Shown: piece after piece, positions 23,269 through 31,893 of the stretch | How the letters are laid out: each line of letters begins with the position of its first letter | Position numbering within the stretch: position 1 is the first letter of the stretch | NCBI RefSeq assembly: GCF_002952775.1 | Contig: NZ_CP025066.1 | Location: 1,488,001 to 1,552,000, forward strand | From: Halalkaliarchaeum desulfuricum | GTDB taxonomy: Archaea > Halobacteriota > Halobacteria > Halobacteriales > Haloferacaceae | Length of the DNA: 64,000 nt | Direction of reading: 5' to 3' | Made by a program: the position numbers and the translations under genes | Notes under the pieces: generated by a model | Database searches by the model: none | What the model was told of the DNA's origin: nothing | The model's input: only the letters and a program-made list of their open reading frames with translations

Positions 23269-23934
23269 TCACTCGTCGCTGCGGGTGACCCGGATCGACC
23301 GGGCGATCTCTTCTGGCAACGACTGTTCACCGCGGTCGGTCCGGACCGTCACCATCCCGAACGGGGCGACGTCGACGACCGTCAGCTCTGTTCCGGGCTT
23401 GATCCCGGCGTCGGCGAGATACGACAGCTCCTCCTCGTTTCTGTCGCTGACGCGACTCACGATCCCCGACTCGCCAGTGTCGAGCTCGGTGAGTCCGGTC
23501 GACTCGTCGTCGGGCACCGGCTCGAGGTCGACGGTCGGGATCGGGTCGCCGTGCGGGTCGACCGCCGGATCGTCGAGCAGTTCCGCCACCCGGCGTTCGA
23601 ACTCCTCCGAGATGTGATGCTCCAGCCGGTCGGCCTCGTCGTGGACCTCGCTCCAGTCGTAATCCAGGTGTTCGGTGAGATACGTCTCCAGCAACCGGTG
23701 GTGCCGGATCACCTCCAGCGCGACCGTCCGCCCCTCGTCGGTCAGCTCGACCCCCTTGTACTTCTCCCGCTCGATCAACCCCCGATCGTCGAGTTTCTCG
23801 ATCATGCTCGTCACCGTCGGGGGCGTCTTGTCGAGATGCTCGGCGATGGAGGACGTCGACACCGGCGTCCCCTCCTCCCGCTCGAGTATATAGATCGCCT
23901 TGAGATAATCCTCCATCACATCGCTGAGCATCAT
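23269..23934 (-). CDS. DtxR/MntR-family metal-dependent transcription regulator
   Basis: Controls metal-ion uptake genes; haloarchaeal relatives are called SirR, Idr or TroR. The 221-residue protein has an N-terminal winged helix (residues 1-60, DVMEDYLKAIYILEREEGTP, SIAEHLDKTPPTVTSMIEKL), a dimerisation and metal domain (64-130) with HHRLLETYL, EVHDEADRLEHHISEEFERR and therefore conserved His/Glu ligands, and a FeoA/SH3-like C-terminus (about 150-221). Two adjacent ATGs (23934, 23931) exist. Mn versus Fe specificity cannot be told. Confidence 0.9.
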   Translation of the reverse strand: MMLSDVMEDYLKAIYILEREEGTPVSTSSIAEHLDKTPPTVTSMIEKLDDRGLIEREKYKGVELTDEGRTVALEVIRHHRLLETYLTEHLDYDWSEVHDEADRLEHHISEEFERRVAELLDDPAVDPHGDPIPTVDLEPVPDDESTGLTELDTGESGIVSRVSDRNEEELSYLADAGIKPGTELTVVDVAPFGMVTVRTDRGEQSLPEEIARSIRVTRSDE

Positions 23935-24096
23935 CGTTGACGCCCGGTCGTACGTCGCCCATCCCAAATAGCTACGGGGTTTTTCATATCCCCTCGTGCC
24001 GACGGTTCGTCCGCATGCCGGCAACCAGTCCGCGGGTCCGGGCGTATCCGTCGCGTTCCCCGAGATTTAAGTGCGAAACCGGGACCACGCCGTCCC

Positions 24097-24609
24097 ATGT
24101 TCGAACTCCCGATCGACGCCTGGTACGTCTGGATCGGCGTGGCCGCCGCGAGCGTCGTCGTCTTCGGCCTCGCGTCGACGTTCCCGACCGCACCGCCGCC
24201 GGACGCGGGTGGCGTCGCCGAAACAGTCGACGAAGTCGCCGCCGGATCGGCCCCCGCTAGCGCCACTCACGCCGTCGAGGCCGACCGGATCGCCGTCCAC
24301 CCGAACGGTCTCCGGTTGGGCGGTGACGGTGGGGAAACGACCGCCGCGTTCGCGTTCGGGCCGGTTACACCCGCGACCGAGGACCCGCTTAAAAGCGTTC
24401 TCGAAGGGGCCCCTGCGTCGGACGTATTCGAGCGCCCGGAGGCGTTCCAGCAGGCGGCCATCGAGGCCGGCGCCGGATCGGACGCCGCTGTCGGATCCGG
24501 TTCCGGCGCCGATGCCGACGCCGACGAACTGGACTGGCACGCGACCGACGGTACCGTTCGCGTCCGGCAGGTCCACTGGGGGTCCGTCCGTGTCACGCTC
24601 GTCGGCTGA
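24097..24609 (+). CDS. N-anchored haloarchaeal protein, first of a four-gene cluster (DUF7283-like)
   Basis: The 170-residue protein has one hydrophobic segment at residues 8-28 (DAWYVWIGVAAASVVVFGLA), then an extracytoplasmic-type Ala/Gly/Asp-rich region with AGSGSDAAVGSG-like low complexity and a final beta-rich part. No catalytic motif. It overlaps the next gene by 20 bp. In other haloarchaea, similar runs of small N-anchored proteins neighbour type II/IV-like secretion or pilus ATPase genes; here the ATPase is not in the window. Function unknown. Confidence 0.65.
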   Translation: MFELPIDAWYVWIGVAAASVVVFGLASTFPTAPPPDAGGVAETVDEVAAGSAPASATHAVEADRIAVHPNGLRLGGDGGETTAAFAFGPVTPATEDPLKSVLEGAPASDVFERPEAFQQAAIEAGAGSDAAVGSGSGADADADELDWHATDGTVRVRQVHWGSVRVTLVG

Positions 24610-25078
24610 GAGCCCGATTTCGGCCGGCGGTCGGGCGGGCGACCGGGCGGCGCGACGCCGCCGAGCCCAGACCTCGCCCGTCGCCGCGCTCGTTGCGCTG
24701 CTTGCCGTGATCGCCGGAGTCGCAGTGTACGCCGGCGTCGTCGCCGACGTGGCTGCCGTCGCCGGCGGGGACCGGATCGGAAGCGACCCGACCGGGAGCG
24801 ACCGGACGGCCGAAACCACTCTCGACACGCTCCGATCGACCGCGAGCGACGGCGACGTGGTCGATCCCGATCGACTTCGGGACGCCGACGACGACGGTGA
24901 CGTGATCCCGACCGGGTTCGAGACGAACGTGAGCCTCGCGGTCGCCGGTGGCGAGGGCGTGACCGTCGGACCGACCCCACCCGACGGCCCGGTCCACCGC
25001 GCGGATCGGACGGTCGCCGTCAGGATCGAGCCGGGCGAAATCAGACGTGGTTCCCTCACGGTGAGGGTGTGGCGATGA
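24590..25078 (+). CDS. Pseudopilin-like single-span protein (DUF7285-like)
   Basis: The 162-residue protein begins with a basic stretch ending RRRRAQTSPVAALVALLAVI, resembling the charged n-region plus hydrophobic H-domain of type IV pilin-like proteins, followed by GVAVYAGVVADVAAV. The rest is acidic and beta-rich, with no enzyme motif. The GTG start at 24590 overlaps the previous gene by 20 bp, and the stop overlaps the next ATG (ATGA). A class III signal peptide cleavage (basic-Gly/Ala-hydrophobic) is possible but the site is not clear. Confidence 0.65.
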   Translation: MSRSSAESPISAGGRAGDRAARRRRAQTSPVAALVALLAVIAGVAVYAGVVADVAAVAGGDRIGSDPTGSDRTAETTLDTLRSTASDGDVVDPDRLRDADDDGDVIPTGFETNVSLAVAGGEGVTVGPTPPDGPVHRADRTVAVRIEPGEIRRGSLTVRVWR

Positions 25079-25893
25079 CCAGCACCGCGATCGACGCGGG
25101 GGTGTTCCTCCTGCTAGTGAGCGCGAGCGTGCTGGCACTCGGTTCCGCGGTGGAACCGGCCGGCCCGTTCGCGTCGTCCACCGCGAGCGGTACCGGCGTC
25201 GACGTGCTCGCGACCACCGCGACGGTGGCGTACGACCCCCGGATGTCGGGGACCGATGCCGGGGGCGGGACGACCGCTGGCGACGAGCGTCGGGTGCACG
25301 GCTCACTCCGGGGGCTGATCGCGAGGGGGACCGTTGCGGGCGCCGGGATCGGCGACGACGCGCTCGACCCGGACGGCGTCGCGTTCCGCCGGGCGGTCGA
25401 ACGGGAACTCGACGCCCGCCTCGACGGACGCACGCAGGTGATCGCCACCTGGGAGCCCGTCGCCGGAAGCGAGTTCCGCGGAAAGTTGCGTGCAGGTGGG
25501 CAGCCGCCGCCGGACGCGGCCGTCCACGCGACCGTCGTGTCGGTCCCGACGCCGTTTCCCCCAGCGGACATTGACGACCCCGACAGCGTCCGGTCGTTCG
25601 CGTCGGCGTTCGTCGACGATCGGTTCCCGGTGGAAGCGTTGCGTGCCTCCCTCCGGGGCGAGGACGCGGCGGCGTCCCACGCGGCAGCCCGATACCGACA
25701 CGCTGGCGCCGTGGCGCTCGGTGACGGCACTGCAGTCGAAGGGACAACGCCCGAGGAGACGAACGCGGCGCTCGCAGGCGGGCTCGCACGGAGAATCGCG
25801 ACCAGCTCGACCGCGACCGGAACGTCGTCGAAACAGCCAGGGGGGACCGCCCGGGACGGCGCGGCGGTTCGGATCGTCGTCCGGCGGTGGTAA
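25075..25893 (+). CDS. N-anchored haloarchaeal protein (DUF7284-like)
   Basis: The 272-residue protein has one hydrophobic N-terminus (residues 5-27, AIDAGVFLLLVSASVLALGS), with DAGV at the very start as in pilin-like fusions. A globular acidic part (60-230) and a short Ser/Thr-rich end follow. It overlaps the upstream gene by 4 bp, and the next gene begins 1 bp after its stop codon. The arrangement indicates one transcription unit. No function can be assigned. Confidence 0.65.
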   Translation: MTSTAIDAGVFLLLVSASVLALGSAVEPAGPFASSTASGTGVDVLATTATVAYDPRMSGTDAGGGTTAGDERRVHGSLRGLIARGTVAGAGIGDDALDPDGVAFRRAVERELDARLDGRTQVIATWEPVAGSEFRGKLRAGGQPPPDAAVHATVVSVPTPFPPADIDDPDSVRSFASAFVDDRFPVEALRASLRGEDAAASHAAARYRHAGAVALGDGTAVEGTTPEETNAALAGGLARRIATSSTATGTSSKQPGGTARDGAAVRIVVRRW

Positions 25894-25894
25894 C

Positions 25895-28800
25895 GTGTCC
25901 GAGTCCCTCCGAACCGATCAACGCGGGAGGATTCCGTTCGCGCTCCTGGGCGTCCTGCTTTTGACGAGCAGCGTGGCGTACGGCGCTGGACTGGCCGCAC
26001 AGGGACCGACAGAGATCGATCGGTCGGTCGAACGGGCGATGGATCGGGCGGACGGCGACGCCGACGCAGCCGTGCGCGATGCGGTGCGCTCGGCCGCCGA
26101 AGACGCCGCCCGCGATCCGGTCACGCGCTCGAACGAGACCGGAGTCGACGCCGTCAGGCCGGAATCGCCGTTCCGGGACGCGCTCCGGATCCGGATCGGG
26201 ATCGCGGCCGCCGACCGCCTCCCGGAGGCGAGCGCCAGCGTCGACGACGTCGTCGCCACTCCGAAATTCGAGACCGGAACCGGGAGCGAGCCCACAGCCG
26301 AGAACCTGACACCGGTGCGAGAGCTGGTTCGGATAGAGGGTGTCGCCAACGGGACTGCCCTCGAGGTCACCGTCGAAAACGTGACCGTCGTCGCCGAACG
26401 CGACGGAGAGATCGTGGCCCGGGAAACCCGCGAGGTCACCGTCACGGTCGCGACGCCGGTGCTTGCGGCCCACGAACGGACCGAACGGTTCGAAGCCCGA
26501 CTCAATCGCGACCCGATCGAAGGGCCGGGCCTCGGTCGGCAGCTCACCGCCCGACTGTACCCGGTCGTCTGGGCTCGCGGGTACGGCCAGTACGCCGGCG
26601 CACCCATCCAGAACGTGCTCGCGAACCGGCACGTCGAACTGTCGACCAACACCGGGATCCTGTCGGTCCAGCGGTCGACCTTCGGGATGGCCGACGATCG
26701 CGGGCGCGAGGGGGTCCGAACCGCGGCGGCGAAAACCGCCCTCGAGGATCTCCTCGTGCCGACGGAACTCGAGGAGGATCGCTGGAGCGACGTGGTCCTC
26801 GGCGCCGCCGCCGCCGACGACTCGCGGCCGACGATCCCGGTGACTGACGGCGAATCGACGGAACACACGAAAGCCTCGACGGACGACGGTCAGTTCGAGG
26901 ACGACGAGAACACCACGCTCCCGTCGGAGACGGCCACGGCCGCAACCACAGACACTGCCGCAACCACAGACACGGCAACGTCAGTGCCGTCGCCGAACGA
27001 AACGACGTCAATAGAGGTCGGTCACACGGCCGACGTCGCCTTCCTGGACGCACTCGACCGGCTGGACGACCAGTTCCGGCGGACGTATCGGGTCGAACTC
27101 GAGCGCGTCGTCCAGGTAACCGAGATCGAAACCACGCCGGTACCGGAGCCATCTCCGCCCGGCGAACCACCGAACGCGTCAGCGGGGAACGGTTCCCCCT
27201 CGACGTCGACGCCGGCGTGGTCGCTGGCGAGCGAGAAACGCGAGGCGGATCACGCAGTCGTCGGCGGAACCGACCGGCGCACGGCGACCGACGCGAGTGC
27301 GACACAGACCCTCGAACGCCGAACGTGGGTGAGCCGAACGTGGATCGCCGGGAACAAAACCCGGGAGACGACCGCCACCGGAACAACGACGTTTCGGGTG
27401 CGGATCGACGTGTCCGCGGCCCACGCCCCGACCGACGCGGCGCCGGATCGACCGCTTTCCGGCGCGCTCGACGATCCGGCGCTACAGGCGGCCAGCGAAC
27501 GCGGCGTCGACCGGCTCGTGGACGACGAGGGCGGCTTCGAGTCGATCGCAGTCCGGGCAGTCCGCGGGCTCGACGACCGGGACGACCGAACACAGCGCTC
27601 CAGGGAGCGCGTGGTCGTCCACGGGAACCCCCCGACGGACCTTCAGAACAGGGTGTACGACGACGTGGGGACCCTCCGCGAGGACGTGCGAACCGTCGGC
27701 GTCGACGCCGAACGGGGCGGGATCGCGACCGGCGCGGAGACCCCGGAGGCGGCGCTTGCAGCACACGTCGAGGACCGTCGCGAGTCGTTCGTGGCTGCAC
27801 CCGACCGATACGCCGACGTCGGGGATCGCGCCCGAGTTGCCGTCCGGGCCGCCTACCTCGAGGAACTCCAGCGGGAACTCGACCGTCGGAGCGACCGCGA
27901 GGCCGAGACCGGTTCGGCGCTTTCCGACGTGCTCGAAGAGGCTGGCGCGCCGACGACCGATCGCCTCGAGGAGATCCGCGACGGGCGAACCGCGGCTGGG
28001 GAGCGCGAGCCCGAGTCTGCAGGGGGGGACGGCCCCGGCGGTGCCGTCGCGTTCGAGCCGGTCGGCTCCCCCGGTTATCTCCCGCGGACCCCGATCGACG
28101 GGTCCCACTCCAGCGTGTTTGAAACCAGCGAGTCCGAGGAGAACCGACCGGTTTCAATGACACCGCTTGCGACCCGGAACGTGAACTACTTCACGCTCCC
28201 ACACGGCGAACTCGCGGACGGGATCGTCGACCGGGTGCTCGGAACAGGACGGACAGTCACCCTGGAGCAGGCCGGGCGCACGCTTTCGGCGACGAACGAG
28301 ACCCTCGAGCACGTCTCCGACCCCGAACTCCGGGAGCTGCGTGGCGACCTCGCCAGAGAGGTCGAAGCGGGGATGGACGAGGTCCACCGCGAGGCCGATG
28401 CCGTGCTACGGGAGGAAACCGACCTCTCCCCCAGGGAGCGCCGGGAAGCGATCGCGGCGGCGGACCGACGATATGACGGACTCGGGAAACGAGCGATAGC
28501 GGTCGGTAACGGCTCCTACGCCGACGCGATCGCGGCGGCCGCCCACGAACGCACCGTCGACGACGAACTCGCCGTCCGCCTTCGGGTCGCCGTCGAGTCG
28601 GCGGCCGGCCGCGAGACAGCCGACATCCCGGACGAACCAGTGACCGATGCTGCGACACGCGTCCGGGCGATCGCGCGCGACTCGCTGTCCGACGCCCTCG
28701 CCGACGGGATCGAGGAGGGCTCCGACCGGGCCCGGGAACACTGGGGCAACGACGTCGTCGCGGCGACGCCGGCCGGCCTCCCGGTCGCACCGGTCCCCGG

Positions 28801-29095
28801 CTACTGGTACGCCACGACGAACGTCTGGCGGGTCCAGGTCCGTGGAACGTATCCCCGGTTTTCGGTCCGGGCGTCCGGCGGGACTGCCTACGATGGAACC
28901 GTCGAGTACGTCCGCGAGCCGGGACCTGCCACCGTCGACGTCGGCGGGGAATCGGTGACGCTCGGGGAGACCGAACCCGTCGCGTTCGAGACGGAGACCG
29001 CCATCGCGATCGCCGTGCCCCCGGGTGCGGGCGGTGTCGGCGACGTCGACGGCGTCGCGGACGAACGATCCCCGGGCTGGAAACCCGAGGAGTGA
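25895..29095 (+). CDS. Large N-anchored surface-type protein (DUF7286-like), 1066 residues
   Basis: The largest gene of the cluster. Start GTG at 25895, 1 bp after the previous stop. One hydrophobic segment (residues 11-35, RIPFALLGVLLLTSSVAYGA) is followed by about 1030 residues with no second membrane span. Several N-glycosylation sequons (NET, NGT, NVT, NTT) suggest exposure outside the cell. A Thr-rich linker sits at about 340-370 (TAATTDTAATTDTATSVPSP). Long helical stretches follow. The C-terminus is hydrophilic (SPGWKPEE). No hydrolase motif is visible. Likely an extracellular partner or scaffold of the three small anchored proteins before it. Confidence 0.7.
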   Translation: MSESLRTDQRGRIPFALLGVLLLTSSVAYGAGLAAQGPTEIDRSVERAMDRADGDADAAVRDAVRSAAEDAARDPVTRSNETGVDAVRPESPFRDALRIRIGIAAADRLPEASASVDDVVATPKFETGTGSEPTAENLTPVRELVRIEGVANGTALEVTVENVTVVAERDGEIVARETREVTVTVATPVLAAHERTERFEARLNRDPIEGPGLGRQLTARLYPVVWARGYGQYAGAPIQNVLANRHVELSTNTGILSVQRSTFGMADDRGREGVRTAAAKTALEDLLVPTELEEDRWSDVVLGAAAADDSRPTIPVTDGESTEHTKASTDDGQFEDDENTTLPSETATAATTDTAATTDTATSVPSPNETTSIEVGHTADVAFLDALDRLDDQFRRTYRVELERVVQVTEIETTPVPEPSPPGEPPNASAGNGSPSTSTPAWSLASEKREADHAVVGGTDRRTATDASATQTLERRTWVSRTWIAGNKTRETTATGTTTFRVRIDVSAAHAPTDAAPDRPLSGALDDPALQAASERGVDRLVDDEGGFESIAVRAVRGLDDRDDRTQRSRERVVVHGNPPTDLQNRVYDDVGTLREDVRTVGVDAERGGIATGAETPEAALAAHVEDRRESFVAAPDRYADVGDRARVAVRAAYLEELQRELDRRSDREAETGSALSDVLEEAGAPTTDRLEEIRDGRTAAGEREPESAGGDGPGGAVAFEPVGSPGYLPRTPIDGSHSSVFETSESEENRPVSMTPLATRNVNYFTLPHGELADGIVDRVLGTGRTVTLEQAGRTLSATNETLEHVSDPELRELRGDLAREVEAGMDEVHREADAVLREETDLSPRERREAIAAADRRYDGLGKRAIAVGNGSYADAIAAAAHERTVDDELAVRLRVAVESAAGRETADIPDEPVTDAATRVRAIARDSLSDALADGIEEGSDRAREHWGNDVVAATPAGLPVAPVPGYWYATTNVWRVQVRGTYPRFSVRASGGTAYDGTVEYVREPGPATVDVGGESVTLGETEPVAFETETAIAIAVPPGAGGVGDVDGVADERSPGWKPEE

Positions 29096-29180
29096 GATCC
29101 TTTTCCCCCCTCTCCCTTCTCCCCGGAAGCACCGCCACCTCGCCCGCAACCGTTTTGCCCGCTCTTCCCCGAAAGACGGT

Positions 29181-29606
29181 ATGTTGTACGACGCCGTCGA
29201 CGACCCGTCGGATCGCACTCCGCGTGAGCTACTCGCTGCCTATCGGCGGGAGCTTTCGTCCGTCGTCGATTCGGTCGGGATCGAGCCCGTCGCCGCCGAG
29301 TCTGGCGTCGAGCGAGCGACGCTGGAGGCGCTGCAGGCCGGCGAATCCGCGGACCTCTCTCTCGAAGAGGCGGCCGCGATCCTGGCGACGGATGACCGCT
29401 TTCCCGGCGCCGACGCGGTCGTTTACGAACTCCGGGACCATCTCCTGATGGGGATGTCGTCGGCGGTGGTGGACGTCGACACCATCGCCGCCGACATCGA
29501 GGCGGATCTCACCGGTCAGGAGGTCCAGCAGGCGCTCGAGGGGCGGACCAGATTCACACTCGAGCAGCTCGCAGAGATACAGGCGGCCATCGAACGGCGG
29601 CGGTGA
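29181..29606 (+). CDS. Small haloarchaeal helical protein (DUF5791-like)
   Basis: The 141-residue acidic, all-helical protein begins MLYDAVDDPSDRTPRELLAA. The middle (ESGVERATLEALQAGESADL, SLEEAAAILA) resembles a helix-turn-helix found in small haloarchaeal regulators, but the wing is missing. The stop codon overlaps the GTG start of the next gene, so the pair is translationally linked. Unknown function. Confidence 0.7.
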   Translation: MLYDAVDDPSDRTPRELLAAYRRELSSVVDSVGIEPVAAESGVERATLEALQAGESADLSLEEAAAILATDDRFPGADAVVYELRDHLLMGMSSAVVDVDTIAADIEADLTGQEVQQALEGRTRFTLEQLAEIQAAIERRR

Positions 29607-30526
29607 TCGACGTGTCGGACCGAACAACGCCCCGACCTGTCGACGTCATCGTCGTCGGTTGCGGCTACGTCGGGATCGAACTGGGACGGACGCTCCGGGA
29701 AGCGGGGTACGATGTCGCCGGCGTGCGTCGGAGCGACGACGGACTGGCGACCGTTTCGGCAGCGGGACTGGAGCCGGTACGCGCCGACGTCACCGAACCG
29801 GACAGCCTGAAAGCACTTCCCGACGCCGACGCGATCGTGTTCGCCGCCTCCAGCGGGGGTCGGGGCGCGGAAGCTGCCCGTCGGGTGTACGTCGACGGGC
29901 TCGAGGCCACGATCAGGGAGTACGGTGGCCGCGACTCCTCCCCGGATCGGCTGGTGTACACCTCGTCGACGGGCGTGTACGGCGATCACGACGGCGAGTG
30001 GGTCGACGAGACGACGCCCCTGGAGCCGGAGAGCGAACGCGGACGAATTCTCGAGGAGGCGGAGCGGATCGCCCTGGAGGCCACAGTTGAACGCGGCCTC
30101 GACGGGACGGTCGCCCGGTTTGCCGGCCTGTACGGTCCCGGGCGATACCGGCTCGAACGCTATCTGGACGGTCCCGTCACCGAGGGGTATCTGAACATGG
30201 TCCACCGGGACGACGCCGCCGGCGCGGTCGCGTTTCTCCTCGCCGAGGACCTCGCACGCGGGGATGTCGTCACCGTCGTCGACGACGAACCCGTCGACCG
30301 GTGGACGTTCGCCGACTGGCTCGCAGGCGAGTGTGGCGTCGATCCGCCCGAGAAGCACACAGTCGAGGAACGACTCGCGCGGGAATCACTCTCGGACTCC
30401 CGGCGGCGACGAATCCTCTCGGACAAGCGCTGCTCGAACGATCGGCTCCGCGCGCTGGGCTACGAGTTCGAATATCCGACATTTCGAGAGGGATATCGGG
30501 CCGCAGTGGCGGCCTATCACCCCTGA
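29603..30526 (+). CDS. NAD(P)-dependent SDR/epimerase-like protein
   Basis: The 307-residue protein has the Rossmann motif VVGCGYVGIELGRTLREAGY (G-x-G-x-x-G) and a Ser/Tyr region LVYTSSTGVYGDH, with the catalytic Lys of SDR enzymes replaced or displaced (YGDHDGE follows Tyr). NMVHRDDAAGAVAFLL is the typical SDR C-half segment. It resembles the YeeZ-type group of atypical extended SDRs, where catalysis is unproven. The GTG start overlaps the upstream stop (GTGA). Confidence 0.8.
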   Translation: MIDVSDRTTPRPVDVIVVGCGYVGIELGRTLREAGYDVAGVRRSDDGLATVSAAGLEPVRADVTEPDSLKALPDADAIVFAASSGGRGAEAARRVYVDGLEATIREYGGRDSSPDRLVYTSSTGVYGDHDGEWVDETTPLEPESERGRILEEAERIALEATVERGLDGTVARFAGLYGPGRYRLERYLDGPVTEGYLNMVHRDDAAGAVAFLLAEDLARGDVVTVVDDEPVDRWTFADWLAGECGVDPPEKHTVEERLARESLSDSRRRRILSDKRCSNDRLRALGYEFEYPTFREGYRAAVAAYHP

Positions 30527-30605
30527 ATCCGTTCATTTTCAGTCTCTGCTGTAGAAATAATATGATATTTGTCCTCTATAAAAGGTGATAGTAGCGGGAA
30601 CGTTG

Positions 30606-31853
30606 ATGGTGGTCCGTCGTTACGGGCCACGTATGGGGTATCGCTGGACGGGCCTGACGACGATTCAGGACGTCACACAACTCGAGGGGATCGTCGACGG
30701 AAACCAGCTCCGGGCGCTCGAGGAGACGCTTCGTTCGCAGCCGGAGCTTTTCGCCCTCGTGGGTGGTGGGATCCTGGTCGTCGCAGTGCTCTTGCTGCTG
30801 TATCGCCGGCGGAAGCCGGCCGGAAAACAGTTTCAGGAGGCGCTGGGCGGCTGTGAGGAGATCACCGTGTTGACCCATCCAAATCCCGATCCGGACGCGA
30901 TGGCGTCGGCGATGGGCGTTGGGCTGCTCGCGAAGCAGGTCGACACCGAGCCGACGATCCAGTACACCGGACAGATCCGACACCAGGAGAACCGCGCGTT
31001 CCAGACAGTACTCGACGTGGATCTCGAACGGGTCGAGCACGTGACCGACCTCGCGACCGAGGACGTGGTGCTGGTCGATCACAACGAACCCCGGGGGTTC
31101 CAGGGTGCAGACGGCGTGTTGCCGCTTGCAGTCGTCGATCACCATCCCGGCGAGGGGGTCGGCGCCGAGTTCACGGACGTTCGAACCGACTACGGGGCGT
31201 GTGCGAGCATGGTCGCGGAGTACTTCCAGGACGTGAACGCGACGCCGGTGCCGCCGGATCAGCACGCGAGCGAGGCGGGATCGCGGCGCACCGTCTCGAC
31301 GGAGACGTCGACCGGGCTGCTGTACGGGATCCTCGCGGACACGAGCCACCTGACAGTCGGCGCGTCGACCGCCGACTTCGAGGCCGCCGGGTATCTGCGT
31401 CCCGGGATCGACGAGGACCTGCTCGATCGAATCGCCAACCCCGCCGTCGACGCCGAGGTGCTCGACGTCAAGGCGCGCGCGATCGCCGGGCGACAGGTGA
31501 ACGGCTCGTTTGCGGTGGCGGACGTCGGCGCGATCACCAACGCCGACGCGATCCCGCAGGCGGCCGACGAACTCATCCTGCTCGAGGGGATCACCGCAGT
31601 CGTCGTGTGGGGCGAACGCGACGGGACGCTCCATCTGTCGGGCCGATCTCGGGACGATCGGGTCCACATGGGAAAGACACTCCAAATGGTGCTCGAGGAG
31701 ATTCCGAACGCCAGCGCCGGCGGTCACGCCAGGATGGGCGGCGGACAGATCCCCCCGCAGACGACCGCCGACGGCACCGAGGACGCCTCCGTCGACCAGT
31801 ATCGCGACGGGCTGGTCGACCGGATGTTCTCGGCGATGGCTGGCGACGTCTGA
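30606..31853 (+). CDS. Membrane-anchored DHH-family phosphoesterase
   Basis: The 415-residue protein has a transmembrane segment at about 48-70 (LFALVGGGILVVAVLLLLYR) and then a DHH domain: THPNPDPDAMASAM (metal site), VVLVDHNEP and VVDHHPGEG (the DHH motif), and a DHHA1-type C-terminus with GGHARMGGGQIPP. This suggests hydrolysis of short oligonucleotides or cyclic dinucleotides near the membrane. The TATA CTATAAAAG at 30576-30584 places a leaderless start at the ATG at 30606; ATG at 30633 is the alternative. Confidence 0.85.
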   Translation: MVVRRYGPRMGYRWTGLTTIQDVTQLEGIVDGNQLRALEETLRSQPELFALVGGGILVVAVLLLLYRRRKPAGKQFQEALGGCEEITVLTHPNPDPDAMASAMGVGLLAKQVDTEPTIQYTGQIRHQENRAFQTVLDVDLERVEHVTDLATEDVVLVDHNEPRGFQGADGVLPLAVVDHHPGEGVGAEFTDVRTDYGACASMVAEYFQDVNATPVPPDQHASEAGSRRTVSTETSTGLLYGILADTSHLTVGASTADFEAAGYLRPGIDEDLLDRIANPAVDAEVLDVKARAIAGRQVNGSFAVADVGAITNADAIPQAADELILLEGITAVVVWGERDGTLHLSGRSRDDRVHMGKTLQMVLEEIPNASAGGHARMGGGQIPPQTTADGTEDASVDQYRDGLVDRMFSAMAGDV

Positions 31854-31893
31854 CAACGGGAGATTTTTGCACGCCGGGATTCCACACTCGCCA

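Noticed and set aside
23145-23330. Minus-strand 61-codon frame ending RPKDLEREVSALHRWLGSK
   Set aside because: It overlaps the dtxR 3' end and the repeat, with no ribosome site; TTATAAG lies inside it rather than before it.
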